From the NCBI GenBank assembly GCA_964250615.1, contig CAXUGM010000002.1: a DNA stretch of 64,000 nt; one strand, given 5' to 3'. The DNA is from Blautia sp900556555 (GTDB lineage: Bacteria; Bacillota; Clostridia; Lachnospirales; Lachnospiraceae). Position 1 is the stretch's first letter, and each line of letters begins with the position of its first letter. A model generated the notes under the pieces. That model was not told the origin of the DNA, made no database searches, and was given only the letters and a program-made list of their open reading frames with translations. The position numbers and the translations under genes are program-made. Positions 15,525-24,566 of the stretch are shown here, piece by piece.

Positions 15525-17198
15525 TCAAAAAATCTCTTTCAAATTCTCCACAATCTTCCCAATGACACCGTCCTTAAATGGTGTTTCCAACCTTGCTTCT
15601 TCCAGAAGTTCTGTGTGGAATTTAGAAGCTGACATCTTACATAATTTCAAATAACTTTCCCATGCTGCCTTGCGGTCTTTGTCCATCCATACCTTGTATT
15701 CAAAAGCACAAAGCTGTGCAATGACATAATCAATGTAGTACAATGGATAGCTGTAAATATGATGCTGTTTCTGCCAGAAGCAGCCTTTTTCAAAGAATTC
15801 CAGTCCCTGATAATCAAGATGCGGTTTATATTCCTGTTCCAGTTTTTTCCATACCTGTTTTCTCTCATCTGGTGTCAGGTTTGGATTGTCATAAATAATA
15901 TGCTGGAATTCATCTACCATACATCCATAAGGAACGAAGATAACCGCATCTTCCAGATGCATTTTTGTATATGCTTCTGTATTTTTTTCACCAAAGAACA
16001 GCTTATACCATGGCTCTGTGAAAAACTCCATGGACATAGAATGGATTTCAGCTGTCTCCATGCCGATATCTGCATGCTCACGAATCGGGTCTTCTGCTGC
16101 CAGATAGCCCTGGAATGCATGTCCGCACTCATGAGTCATTACATCCACATCACCGCTGGTTCCATTAAAATTAGCAAAAATAAACGGTGCTTTGTAATCA
16201 GGAAGGTAGGTCATATAACCGCCTACTGCCTTTGTTTTTCTTCCAAATACATCCAAAAGTTCATTTCCCATCATAAAATCAAAGAAGGTCTTTGTCTCAG
16301 GAGATAATTCTTCATACATTTTCTGTCCTGCTGCCAGGATTTCTTCCGGTGTTCCTTCTGGCTGTGGATTTCCCTCTGGGCCAAAAACAAGCTCATCTGT
16401 ATAAGAAAGCTCAGAAAGTCCAAGGCGTTCTTTTCTCTTCTCAAAAATACGCTCTGCAAATGGAACCCATACTTCTTTTACCTGTTTTCTCAGGTTTTCG
16501 ATTTCTTCTCTTCCATAGCAATTTCTCTGCATACGGAGATAACCAAGTGGCGTATAAGTTTCAAATCCCAGTTTCTGTGCCTGGAGTGTACGGTTTTTCA
16601 CCAGCTTATCATACAACTCGTCTAATTTTTCACGGATACTCATAAAGAAATCATCCTGCTTTTGTGCTGCTTTTCTTCGGATTTCTCCATCTTTATTCTT
16701 TAGATAAGGAGTCAGAAGTGACAGGTTCAGAGTCTCTCCTTCCCAGTCAATCTTCGCACTTGCAAGCAATTTTTCATACTCTGTCGTCAATTCATTTTCT
16801 TCCTGCATCAGCGGAATGATTTCAGAAGATACGGATTTCATGGCAATCTCCATATTTTTGAAAGCCACTTCCCCGATTTTTTCTTCCAGCACACTTCTGT
16901 ATGGAGATTCAAACAAAAGCTTCTGATATTCCACACAAAGCTGTGAATATTCCGGCACCTGCCTGTCATAATAGTTCTGTTCTTCTTCATAAAAAGCATC
17001 GGTCGTATCCAGGGTATGGCGGATAGAGCACAGTGTCACCTGGGTCTGCACTCGGTCATTCAATTCATAAAAGTCTTTATGAATCTCAAACTGTTCCTCT
17101 CCATTTTTCGCTGCTTTCAATGCTTCCATCAATTTTTTTAATTCTTCCTTTGTTTTTTCAAAATCCACTCTTTCATAAGGCATATCTTTAAATTTCAT
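15525..17198 (-). CDS. M3-family oligoendopeptidase (PepF-like)
   Basis: A 557-residue cytosolic zinc metallopeptidase. The motif HECGHAFQGYL near residue 352 is the M3 HExxH site, and the third ligand region lies in DIGMETAEIHSMSMEFF. Members cut short peptides and help recycle them. Start ATG 17198 has GGGAGG eight bases upstream. It follows smpB by 16 bases and is probably the last gene of the secG-rnr-smpB run. The nearest relatives I recall are the shorter, about 560-residue M3 oligoendopeptidases of Firmicutes. Confidence 0.9.
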   Translation of the reverse strand: MKFKDMPYERVDFEKTKEELKKLMEALKAAKNGEEQFEIHKDFYELNDRVQTQVTLCSIRHTLDTTDAFYEEEQNYYDRQVPEYSQLCVEYQKLLFESPYRSVLEEKIGEVAFKNMEIAMKSVSSEIIPLMQEENELTTEYEKLLASAKIDWEGETLNLSLLTPYLKNKDGEIRRKAAQKQDDFFMSIREKLDELYDKLVKNRTLQAQKLGFETYTPLGYLRMQRNCYGREEIENLRKQVKEVWVPFAERIFEKRKERLGLSELSYTDELVFGPEGNPQPEGTPEEILAAGQKMYEELSPETKTFFDFMMGNELLDVFGRKTKAVGGYMTYLPDYKAPFIFANFNGTSGDVDVMTHECGHAFQGYLAAEDPIREHADIGMETAEIHSMSMEFFTEPWYKLFFGEKNTEAYTKMHLEDAVIFVPYGCMVDEFQHIIYDNPNLTPDERKQVWKKLEQEYKPHLDYQGLEFFEKGCFWQKQHHIYSYPLYYIDYVIAQLCAFEYKVWMDKDRKAAWESYLKLCKMSASKFHTELLEEARLETPFKDGVIGKIVENLKEIF

Positions 17199-17214
17199 GT
17201 TCTGGGCCTCCCTT

Positions 17215-17685
17215 TTAGTATAAATTTTTCACTTTAAATTCTCGTTCTGTTTCTCTTCTCTGATCTTTTTTGGCAATATCCTGGCGTTTATCATACAGTT
17301 TCTTTCCTTTTGCCACACCCATTTCTACTTTCACCAGACTGCCCTTAAAATACACTTTCAAAGGCACAAGAGTATAACCTTTCTCTCTGATTTTTCCTTC
17401 TATTTTTCTGATTTCGTAAGTATGGAGCAAAAGTTTTCTCACCCGCAAAGGATCTTTATTAAAAATATTTCCTTTTTCATAAGGACTGATATGCATGCCG
17501 TAGATAAAAACTTCTCCATGCTCAATCTGGATAAAAGATTCTTTGATACTGCATTTTCCCATTCGCAGGGATTTCACTTCCGTACCGGCCAGCTCAATTC
17601 CTGCTTCATACGTGTCCTCAATAAAATAATCATGGTATGCTTTTTTATTATTTGCAATCAGACGAATCCCTGACTCTTTTGCCAT
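17215..17685 (-). CDS. smpB: SsrA-binding protein
   Basis: A 156-residue partner of tmRNA. Motifs: NKKAYHDYFIEDTYEAGI, GTEVKSLRMGKCSIKESF and the basic C-terminal tail KKDQRRETEREF that mimics the codon-anticodon duplex in the ribosome. The start ATG 17685 uses a GGGAGGAA ribosome site lying inside the last codons of rnr. The order rnr-smpB next to ssrA is a common arrangement, although here ssrA is convergent and two genes away. Confidence 0.97.
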   Translation of the reverse strand: MAKESGIRLIANNKKAYHDYFIEDTYEAGIELAGTEVKSLRMGKCSIKESFIQIEHGEVFIYGMHISPYEKGNIFNKDPLRVRKLLLHTYEIRKIEGKIREKGYTLVPLKVYFKGSLVKVEMGVAKGKKLYDKRQDIAKKDQRRETEREFKVKNLY

Positions 17686-17688
17686 GAC

Positions 17689-19896
17689 TTATTCCTCCCT
17701 TTCTAAAATAAAATCAATGCTTTTTGTCTTCACATCTGCATCTTCTACTCTTACACGGACTTTTTGTCCCATAGCATAAACCTTTTTCGTCATATCACCT
17801 TTCATCAGATAATGCTCCCGGTCATAACTATAGTAATCATCCGTCATGGTATTTACATGAACCAGTCCTTCCACGGTATTCTCCAATTCCACATATAAGC
17901 CCCACTCCGTAACACCGGAAATAATGCCTTCGAAACTTTCACCGATGTGCTGTTTCATGTATTCTGCTTTCTTCATTTTCACGGTTTCCCGTTCTACCTC
18001 TTCTGCTCTGCGTTCCATGGCACTGGATTGTCTTCCTACTTCTTCTAGTATCTGGTCATAATGGCGGATTTTAGAATCTGTCATTTTCCCTCTGATATTT
18101 TCTTTGATAATCCGGTGAATCTGCAAATCAGGATATCTCCTGATGGGTGAAGTAAAATGGCAGTAATACTTGGCCGCCAGTCCAAAGTGCCCACTACAGT
18201 CCACCGTATATTTTGCCTGTTTCATAGAGCGGAGTATGATTCTGGACAGGAAAGGCTGACATTCCATGCCCTCCAATTCTTTCAGTATCTTCTGGATTTC
18301 TTTTGGTGATATCTCTTCTTTTGCTTTCTTCACCTTAATTCCTGCCTGATGGACCAGTGCAAGAGCAGCCTCCATCTTTTCTGCATCCGGCGTCTCATGT
18401 GTCCGGTAGAGAAACGGAAGTCCCAAAAGAGCATATTCCTCTGCTACCGTCTCATTTGCTGTCAGCATAAAGTCTTCGATCAGTTCTGTTGCAATGTTAT
18501 GTTCATAGGCATAGATTTCTACAGGTTTTCCCATTTCATCTAATCTTATTTTACTCTCTGGGAAATCAAAATCAATAGAGCCACGTTTTTTTCTGCGTTT
18601 TCGTAAAATCTGCGACAATTCCATCATCTGGAAAAACATGGGAACAAATTCCCGGTACTTTTCCGTAACCTGGGCATCCTCTTCCAGCAGGATTTTCTTT
18701 ACATCTGTGTAGGTCATACGCTCATTTACACGAATTACAGTCTCAACGATTTTATGAGAAACTACTTTTCCCTTCTCATCAATATCCATGAGGCAGCTCA
18801 GTGCCAGACGGTCCTCTCCTGCATTAAGAGAACAGATTCCATTGGAAAGTTTCTTTGGAAGCATTGGGATAACACGGTCCACCAGATAAACACTGGTGCC
18901 ACGTTTCAGTGCTTCTTTGTCTAAAGCACTGCTGTACTGCACATAATTGCTTACGTCTGCAATATGCACGCCCAAATGGTAAAGATTTCCCTCTTTTGTA
19001 AGAGATACTGCATCGTCTAAGTCCTTGGCGTCTTCTCCGTCAATAGTCACCATAACCATATCTCGCAAATCAGTTCTTCCGTAGAAATCTCCTTCATTTA
19101 ATGTTTCTTTAATTCTATCTGCCTGATTGGAAACCCTTTCCGGAAATTCCATTGGCAAATCATAGCTTTTTGCTACACAGAGTACATCCAGTCCCTTATC
19201 CCCCGGTTTTCCAAGTATTTCTACAACCTTTCCTTCCGGAGATTTGTTTTTAGAACCAAAATCTTTAATCTTTACTAAAACCTTGTCCCTGTTTTCTGCA
19301 TCCATGGATTTCCCTTGTGGGATAAAGATATCACGAAGAAACCGCTGATTGTCCGGCACTACAAAACCAAATCCAGCGGACTTCTCGTATGTTCCCACGA
19401 TTTCTTCCATTCCACGTTCCAGGACTTTTGCCACCGTACCTTCACAACGTTTTCCTTCTTTTTCTTCTCTGGTAACTACCACTTGTACCCGGTCACCATG
19501 AAAAGCAGAACCCACGCTCTCTTCCGGTATAAAAATATCCCTGGCACCTTCTGCTTCTTCTACCTGAACAAAACCAAAACCCTTGGGATGGCTGATGAAT
19601 GTCCCTGTATAACAGTGCCCTTTTTTCCAGGTTTCCGGCTTTGCTGTATCACGTTCTTTTACACGTTCTTTTTTCTTCTCTGTATTCCGGATTGCTTCAT
19701 AACGTCCTCTTTTATTGATGCTGATCTTCCCTTCCTCCAGCAAAAGATCCAGGACTTTATGAAGTTCTTCTCTCTTTCCTACCGGAATCTGAAGTAAAAT
19801 CGCAAGCTCCTTTGCTCTCATGGGCTGATATTCTTTGCAGCACATGATTTCATAGAGCATCTTCTTTTTTTTCTTTAAATGCTGGTTTTTCTTCAT
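17689..19896 (-). CDS. rnr: Ribonuclease R
   Basis: A 735-residue 3'-to-5' exoribonuclease that degrades structured RNA and the faulty mRNAs released by trans-translation. Order: N-terminal winged helix (about residues 10-65), cold-shock/OB domains (GFGFVQVEE, GFGFVVPDN), RNB catalytic domain (VMVTIDGEDAKDLDDAVSL, whose aspartates bind Mg2+), and a C-terminal S1 domain (GLYVELENTVEGLVHV). AGGAGG precedes ATG 19896. It lies directly upstream of smpB and is translationally coupled to it. Confidence 0.96.
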   Translation of the reverse strand: MKKNQHLKKKKKMLYEIMCCKEYQPMRAKELAILLQIPVGKREELHKVLDLLLEEGKISINKRGRYEAIRNTEKKKERVKERDTAKPETWKKGHCYTGTFISHPKGFGFVQVEEAEGARDIFIPEESVGSAFHGDRVQVVVTREEKEGKRCEGTVAKVLERGMEEIVGTYEKSAGFGFVVPDNQRFLRDIFIPQGKSMDAENRDKVLVKIKDFGSKNKSPEGKVVEILGKPGDKGLDVLCVAKSYDLPMEFPERVSNQADRIKETLNEGDFYGRTDLRDMVMVTIDGEDAKDLDDAVSLTKEGNLYHLGVHIADVSNYVQYSSALDKEALKRGTSVYLVDRVIPMLPKKLSNGICSLNAGEDRLALSCLMDIDEKGKVVSHKIVETVIRVNERMTYTDVKKILLEEDAQVTEKYREFVPMFFQMMELSQILRKRRKKRGSIDFDFPESKIRLDEMGKPVEIYAYEHNIATELIEDFMLTANETVAEEYALLGLPFLYRTHETPDAEKMEAALALVHQAGIKVKKAKEEISPKEIQKILKELEGMECQPFLSRIILRSMKQAKYTVDCSGHFGLAAKYYCHFTSPIRRYPDLQIHRIIKENIRGKMTDSKIRHYDQILEEVGRQSSAMERRAEEVERETVKMKKAEYMKQHIGESFEGIISGVTEWGLYVELENTVEGLVHVNTMTDDYYSYDREHYLMKGDMTKKVYAMGQKVRVRVEDADVKTKSIDFILEREE

Positions 19897-19960
19897 GTCT
19901 ACCTCCTAATGTCTGCGGAGCATTTTTATATCACAAGAAGTAATTTCCTATGATATAAAG

Positions 19961-19990
19961 ATGACACCCTTGCTGGTGCAAGAGTGTCAT
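19961..19990 (-). terminator. Hairpin between secG and rnr
   Basis: Stem ATGACAC and CTTGC with complements, one mismatched base each side, directly after the secG stop; on the minus strand it is followed by a moderate T-rich run (CTTTATAT). It may partly terminate or protect the secG transcript. Confidence 0.5.
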
Positions 19991-19992
19991 GA

Positions 19993-20229
19993 TTAAAAGT
20001 TCAGATTTAATACTAATGCAAGCACAAAGAACAGGACTCCCATAATCTTTGTCACTTTTACTAAAGTACCTTCCATAGAGCGTCCTTTGTTTTTGCCCCA
20101 GTAGGTATCTGCCATACCGGCAATACTTCCTAATCCCTGTGATTTTCCTTCCTGCATCAGAATAATCACAGACAGTCCGATACAATCTATTACAAAAAGT
20201 ATTGTAAGCACAGTTCTTAATATTTCCAC
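19993..20229 (-). CDS. secG: Preprotein translocase subunit SecG
   Basis: A 78-residue membrane protein with two hydrophobic segments (about residues 3-24 and 56-77) joined by the family loop ILMQEGKSQGLGSIAG. It assists SecYEA-driven export. The start is GTG 20229 behind AGGAGGTG. The order eno-secG-rnr-smpB is conserved in clostridia. Confidence 0.93.
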   Translation of the reverse strand: MEILRTVLTILFVIDCIGLSVIILMQEGKSQGLGSIAGMADTYWGKNKGRSMEGTLVKVTKIMGVLFFVLALVLNLNF

Positions 20230-20284
20230 GGTTACACCTCCTAATTATCAAGCATTTCAAGTGTAACACAGGAAAGGCCAGATT

Positions 20285-21616
20285 TCAACTGTTATTTTTT
20301 GCAGCAAAGGGATTTTCGTAAATGGCAAGATCTCCCAGCGTGTCCTCAATGGCAAGCAAACGGTTATATTTTGCAGTACGTTCACCTCTGCACGGTGCAC
20401 CAGTCTTAATCTGCCCGGCATTGACAGCCACCGCCAGGTCTGCCAGGAAAGTGTCCTCACTCTCCCCTGACCTGTGGGAAATCACAGTCGTATAGCCCGC
20501 TTTCTGTGCCCGTTCCACTGCCGCCATGGATTCAGAAAGGGTTCCAATCTGATTTACTTTTACCAGAATAGAATTTCCTGCTCCCTCTGAGATTCCTTTT
20601 TCCAGGCGTTTTTCATTGGTCACAAACAGATCATCACCGACTAGCTGGACTTTTTCTCCCAGCCTTTTGGTCATGGTTTTCCATCCTTCCCAATCTTCCT
20701 CGTGTAAACCATCCTCAATGGATACCAGAGGAAATTCTTTGATCAAGTTCTCATAGTAATTCACCATTTCATCAGCAGTCCGTATGACTTTCTCTCCGTT
20801 CATAGAAGATTCTCCCGGAAAATAATAGGCTTTTTCCTGTTCATCGTACAGTTCACTGGCTGCTGCATCCATGGCAAAACATATATCCTGACCTGGCTGA
20901 TAACCAGCCTCTTCCACTGCTTTTTCCATAAGCTCCAGCACCTTTCTGGCCCCTTTGATATCCGGGGCGAAACCGCCTTCATCTCCCACTGCGGTAGACA
21001 ATCCGTTCTTTTTCAAGATTTCTTTTAGCTTATGATATACCTCTGTACACATCCGAAGCCCTTCCCTGAAACAGCAGGCTCCTGTTGGCATGAGCATAAA
21101 TTCCTGAAAATCCACTGTGTTATCCGCATGTTTTCCCCCGTTTAAAATATTCATCATGGGAACTGGCATTCTTCTGGCGTTCACTCCCCCCAGATATTGA
21201 TACAGGGGAATTCTAAGAGCTTTTGCTGCCGCATCTGCTGCTGCCAGAGAAACACTCAGGATTGCATTTGCACCAAGCTTTTCTTTGTTTTCTGTTCCGT
21301 CTGCTTCAAGAAGAAGACGGTCAATCCATCCCTGTCTCAGGACATTCTCTCCCAGAACAGTATCTGCCAGTTTTGTATTCACATGCTCTACTGCTCTTTG
21401 CACGCCCAGTCCCAGATACCGCTTCTCCTGATCTCTTAGCTCTATGGCTTCAAACTTTCCTGTGGATGCACCCGAGGGCACAATAGCTCTCCCTGTAGAA
21501 CCTTCTCTTCCTACAATCCCTTCTCCCACGGTCACTTCCGCTTCTACTGTAGGATTTCCTCTGGAATCCAGAACTTCTCTTGCGTACACGCTTCTGATGG
21601 GTATATAACGGTTCAT
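20285..21616 (-). CDS. eno: Enolase
   Basis: A 443-residue glycolytic enzyme converting 2-phosphoglycerate to phosphoenolpyruvate. Seen: AREVLDSRGNPTVEAEV, VGDEGGFAPD, SIEDGLHEEDWEGW, VGDDLFVTN, the catalytic region ILVKVNQIGTLSE, SHRSGESEDTF and GAPCRGERTAKYN. The frame opens 36 codons earlier but ATG 21616 has AGGAGGT and the family N-terminus. With gpmI upstream it forms the lower glycolysis block. No clear promoter was found in the 159-base gap upstream (21617-21775). Confidence 0.97.
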   Translation of the reverse strand: MNRYIPIRSVYAREVLDSRGNPTVEAEVTVGEGIVGREGSTGRAIVPSGASTGKFEAIELRDQEKRYLGLGVQRAVEHVNTKLADTVLGENVLRQGWIDRLLLEADGTENKEKLGANAILSVSLAAADAAAKALRIPLYQYLGGVNARRMPVPMMNILNGGKHADNTVDFQEFMLMPTGACCFREGLRMCTEVYHKLKEILKKNGLSTAVGDEGGFAPDIKGARKVLELMEKAVEEAGYQPGQDICFAMDAAASELYDEQEKAYYFPGESSMNGEKVIRTADEMVNYYENLIKEFPLVSIEDGLHEEDWEGWKTMTKRLGEKVQLVGDDLFVTNEKRLEKGISEGAGNSILVKVNQIGTLSESMAAVERAQKAGYTTVISHRSGESEDTFLADLAVAVNAGQIKTGAPCRGERTAKYNRLLAIEDTLGDLAIYENPFAAKNNS

Positions 21617-21775
21617 AGCGATTACCTCCTGATTTTCTGTTTTCCCATCTTTTGTATGCCCGCAGAATCTATGGCTGCTTTTTCTTTTGTTATTGTTTAC
21701 TGTTTCCTGATTCTTGGATTCCATGCGAAGATATCTAAACCAAAAGCGGAAAAAAATGCCGTTTCATTAAAATTT

Positions 21776-21994
21776 TTAATATTCCTTTTCTATTTCTCTC
21801 TGTATATCATACATTGTCTTAAATTTCTCAAGATCTTCTGAATTTCTAATTAGCATAACCTCTTCAAATTTCCCTGTATGAATATCTTTAAAACCAGCAA
21901 CCTGTTCTCCATTGCAAATGCTTGCCTTTATGACAGGCTTTTGAATTTTGTCATCGTATGACTGTAGCTTCGTTTTCTTCTTAAATAATCCCAT
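21776..21994 (-). CDS. Small protein of unknown function between gpmI and eno
   Basis: A 72-residue basic protein starting MGLFKKKTKLQSYDDKIQKP. Start ATG 21994 is chosen for its GGAGG site ten bases upstream; 20 further codons upstream lie in the gpmI terminator. No membrane segment; mixed alpha/beta composition with a charged C-terminal helix (DIQREIEKEY). I do not recognise a family. It lies between gpmI and eno in the same direction, after a terminator, so it must have its own promoter or rely on read-through. Confidence 0.65.
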   Translation of the reverse strand: MGLFKKKTKLQSYDDKIQKPVIKASICNGEQVAGFKDIHTGKFEEVMLIRNSEDLEKFKTMYDIQREIEKEY

Positions 21995-22020
21995 GATTAT
22001 TTTTCCTCCATCGATATAGA

Positions 22021-22060
22021 AAGACCTTGAGAGGCATTTTTCTGTACTTCTCAAGGTCTT
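22021..22060 (-). terminator. Terminator after gpmI
   Basis: An 11-bp perfect stem (AAGACCTTGAG with its complement) and 18-base loop, 30 bases after the gpmI stop, with a short T-containing tail (TCTATAT). Confidence 0.75.
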
Positions 22061-22090
22061 ATTCTTTCAGTATATCAAATTTTTCACTCT

Positions 22091-23632
22091 TTATTTTTTA
22101 ATCAGCAAAGATTTTCCTGTCATTTCTTCCGGCTGTTCCATTCCCATTAATTCAATGAGTGTTGGAGCAATGTCTGCCAGGCATCCGCCTTCACGAAGTG
22201 TATAAGCAGGATCTGCATTGACTAAGATAAATGGTACAGGATTTGTGGTGTGTGCAGTAAATGGAGCACCTGTTTCATAGTCTAAAAGCTGCTCTGCATT
22301 TCCGTGGTCTGCACAGATAAACATCTGTCCGTTTACTTCTTTGACTGCTTCTACTGCTTTTCCTACACATTCATCCACAGCTTCTACTGCTTTGACTGCT
22401 GCTGCCTCAACACCTGTATGGCCTACCATATCCGGGTTCGCAAAGTTAATGATAATCACATCGTATTTATCAGATTTGATTGCTTCTACCAGTTTATCGC
22501 AAACTTCATATGCACTCATCTCCGGTTTCAGGTCATAAGTAGCTACCTTTGGAGATTTTACCAGGATTCTGTCTTCTCCTTCATTTGGTTCTTCTACACC
22601 ACCATTGAAGAAGAAGGTAACATGAGCATATTTTTCTGTTTCCGCAATACGAGCCTGTTTCAGACCGTGTGCTGCCAGATATTCACCAAAGGTATTGTTG
22701 ATGGATACTTTATGGAAAGCAACATCTTTGTTCGGAATGGTTGGATCATACTCTGTAAAGCATACATAAGTCAGATCCAGTCTTTCTCCTCTGTCAAAGC
22801 CCTGGAAATCATCGTCACAGAAAGCTCTTGTGATTTCTCTTGCACGGTCAGGACGGAAGTTGAAGAAAATCACAGAATCTTTGTCCTGAATTCTTCCTAC
22901 TGGTTTGCCATCTCTTACAACTACGGTAGGCATAACAAATTCATCTGTTTTTTCAGCTTCATAAGATTCTTTAATCGCACATACAGGACACTCAGCCTGT
23001 ACACCTTCGCCTTTTGTCAGTGCTTTATACGCAAGTTCTACACGGTCCCAGCGGTTATCACGGTCCATTGCATAGTAACGTCCCATAACAGAAACGACTT
23101 CTCCTACGCCCAGTTCTTCCATTTTGTCACAGAGTGCCTGCACATAACCGGCTCCGCCTGTCGGAGGTGTATCTCTTCCATCCAGGAAACAATGAACATA
23201 AACTTTTTCCAGTCCTTCTCTTTTTGCCAGTTCCAGAAGGCCATAAACATGTGTCAGATGGCTATGCACACCACCGTCTGATACCAGACCAAATAAATGA
23301 AGTGCAGAATCATTTGCTTTTGCATTTCTTACCGCTTTTAATAAAGCTTCGTTTTCAAAGAATACACCATCCTGGATTTCTTTGGTAATTCTTGTCAGCT
23401 CCTGATACACAATACGTCCTGCACCCATGTTCAGATGTCCTACTTCTGAGTTTCCCATCTGTCCATCCGGAAGTCCTACTGCCATACCGCTGGCATTTCC
23501 TTTTACAAACGGGCATTCAGCCATTAATTTGTCCATAACAGGAGTTTTTCCTTCGCACACTGCATTAGCTTCACACTTTTCATTTAATCCATATCCATCC
23601 AGAATCATTAATACTGTAGGTTTTTTATTCAT
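22091..23632 (-). CDS. gpmI: 2,3-bisphosphoglycerate-independent phosphoglycerate mutase
   Basis: A 513-residue Mn2+-dependent alkaline-phosphatase-superfamily enzyme interconverting 3- and 2-phosphoglycerate. Motifs: LMILDGYGLN (metal-binding Asp), GNSEVGHLNMGAGRIVYQ (phosphoserine nucleophile), HCFLDGRDTPP, FNFRPDRAREI, NFANPDMVGHTG and CADHGNAE. Normal length. ATG 23632 has GGGAG. It feeds enolase, encoded two genes downstream. Confidence 0.97.
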   Translation of the reverse strand: MNKKPTVLMILDGYGLNEKCEANAVCEGKTPVMDKLMAECPFVKGNASGMAVGLPDGQMGNSEVGHLNMGAGRIVYQELTRITKEIQDGVFFENEALLKAVRNAKANDSALHLFGLVSDGGVHSHLTHVYGLLELAKREGLEKVYVHCFLDGRDTPPTGGAGYVQALCDKMEELGVGEVVSVMGRYYAMDRDNRWDRVELAYKALTKGEGVQAECPVCAIKESYEAEKTDEFVMPTVVVRDGKPVGRIQDKDSVIFFNFRPDRAREITRAFCDDDFQGFDRGERLDLTYVCFTEYDPTIPNKDVAFHKVSINNTFGEYLAAHGLKQARIAETEKYAHVTFFFNGGVEEPNEGEDRILVKSPKVATYDLKPEMSAYEVCDKLVEAIKSDKYDVIIINFANPDMVGHTGVEAAAVKAVEAVDECVGKAVEAVKEVNGQMFICADHGNAEQLLDYETGAPFTAHTTNPVPFILVNADPAYTLREGGCLADIAPTLIELMGMEQPEEMTGKSLLIKK

Positions 23633-23655
23633 AATTGTCTCCCTTCTCTTGTATA

Positions 23656-23729
23656 AAAATACCGATTCCCTTTCGTGTGAGAATCTGTCTTATTTCCAAA
23701 GACATTTTATCACGAAACCTGGAATCGGT
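23656..23729 (-). terminator. Long multi-part terminator hairpin after the ABC transporter ATPase gene
   Basis: Three nested inverted repeats: ACCGATTCC/GGAATCGGT outermost, TTTCGTG/CACGAAA next, and TGTCTT/AAGACA at the tip, followed on the minus strand by ATTTTTATAC. It begins ten bases after the ATPase stop codon. Confidence 0.7.
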
Positions 23730-23738
23730 AAATAGCTT

Positions 23739-24566
23739 TTATGCCAGAACCTTAGATAAAAATTCTTTTGCTCTGTCTGTTTTCGGATGATCAAAAAATT
23801 CTGCCGGAGAACCGCTTTCTAAAATAACACCTTCGTCCATAAAAAGGATTCTGTTTGCAACTTCTTTTGCAAATCCCATCTCATGGGTAACGATGATCAT
23901 GGTCATTCCTTCTTTTGCAAGAGCTTTCATTAAGTCAAGAACTTCCCCAACCATTTCCGGGTCTAAAGCACTGGTAGGCTCGTCAAAGAGAATCACATCC
24001 GGATTCATGGCAAGAGAACGAACAATCGCAATCCTCTGTTTCTGTCCTCCTGATAACGTAGAAGGATATACATCTGCCTTATCTTCCATGCCGATACGTT
24101 TTAATAAATCCATGGCCTGGATACGTGCTTCTTCTTTAATGGCTGCTTTTGTGGCAGTCACCGGCTCCAGCTCCTGTTTATTTTTGCTGAAGACATTTTT
24201 TATCTTACGCACAAAATTCTTTCTTTTCTGCTGCTTTAAATCTTTACATCTTAAATATACTGGGGCAAGCATGATATTCTGAATCACGGTTTTATTCGCA
24301 AACAGATTAAAATGCTGGAATACCATTCCCATATGACGTCTGTGAATATTAATATCCACACTCATATCTGCAATATCTACTCCGTTGAAAATGATACTTC
24401 CGCCAGTAGGGTCTTCCATACAGTTTAAGCATCTTAAAAAGGTACTCTTACCGGAACCTGATGGTCCAAGGACTACCACGATATCGCCTTTATTGATTTT
24501 TACACTTACACCTTTGAGAACCTGCGTATCCCCAAAGTCTTTTTTCAGATCAATTACGTCTATCAC
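23739..24566 (-). CDS. Polar amino acid ABC transporter ATPase with an internal insertion
   Basis: A 275-residue GlnQ/ArtP-like nucleotide-binding protein. Walker A GPSGSGKS (34-41), Q-loop Gln84, signature LSGGQ (171-175), Walker B VILFDEP (191-197) and the switch His in VTHEMG are intact, so it should be active. Family members are about 240-250 residues; the excess is a lysine-rich stretch at about 107-142 (KQQKRKNFVRKIKNVF) between the Q-loop and the signature. The start is GTG 24566 with AAAGGAG 11 bases upstream; it overlaps the permease gene by 17 bases. Third gene of the transporter unit. Confidence 0.9.
   Translation of the reverse strand: MIDVIDLKKDFGDTQVLKGVSVKINKGDIVVVLGPSGSGKSTFLRCLNCMEDPTGGSIIFNGVDIADMSVDINIHRRHMGMVFQHFNLFANKTVIQNIMLAPVYLRCKDLKQQKRKNFVRKIKNVFSKNKQELEPVTATKAAIKEEARIQAMDLLKRIGMEDKADVYPSTLSGGQKQRIAIVRSLAMNPDVILFDEPTSALDPEMVGEVLDLMKALAKEGMTMIIVTHEMGFAKEVANRILFMDEGVILESGSPAEFFDHPKTDRAKEFLSKVLA

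Noticed and set aside
22304..23281. 325-codon plus-strand open frame
   Set aside because: It lies wholly antisense to gpmI, which has every family motif; composition is that of a shadow frame and there is no ribosome site.
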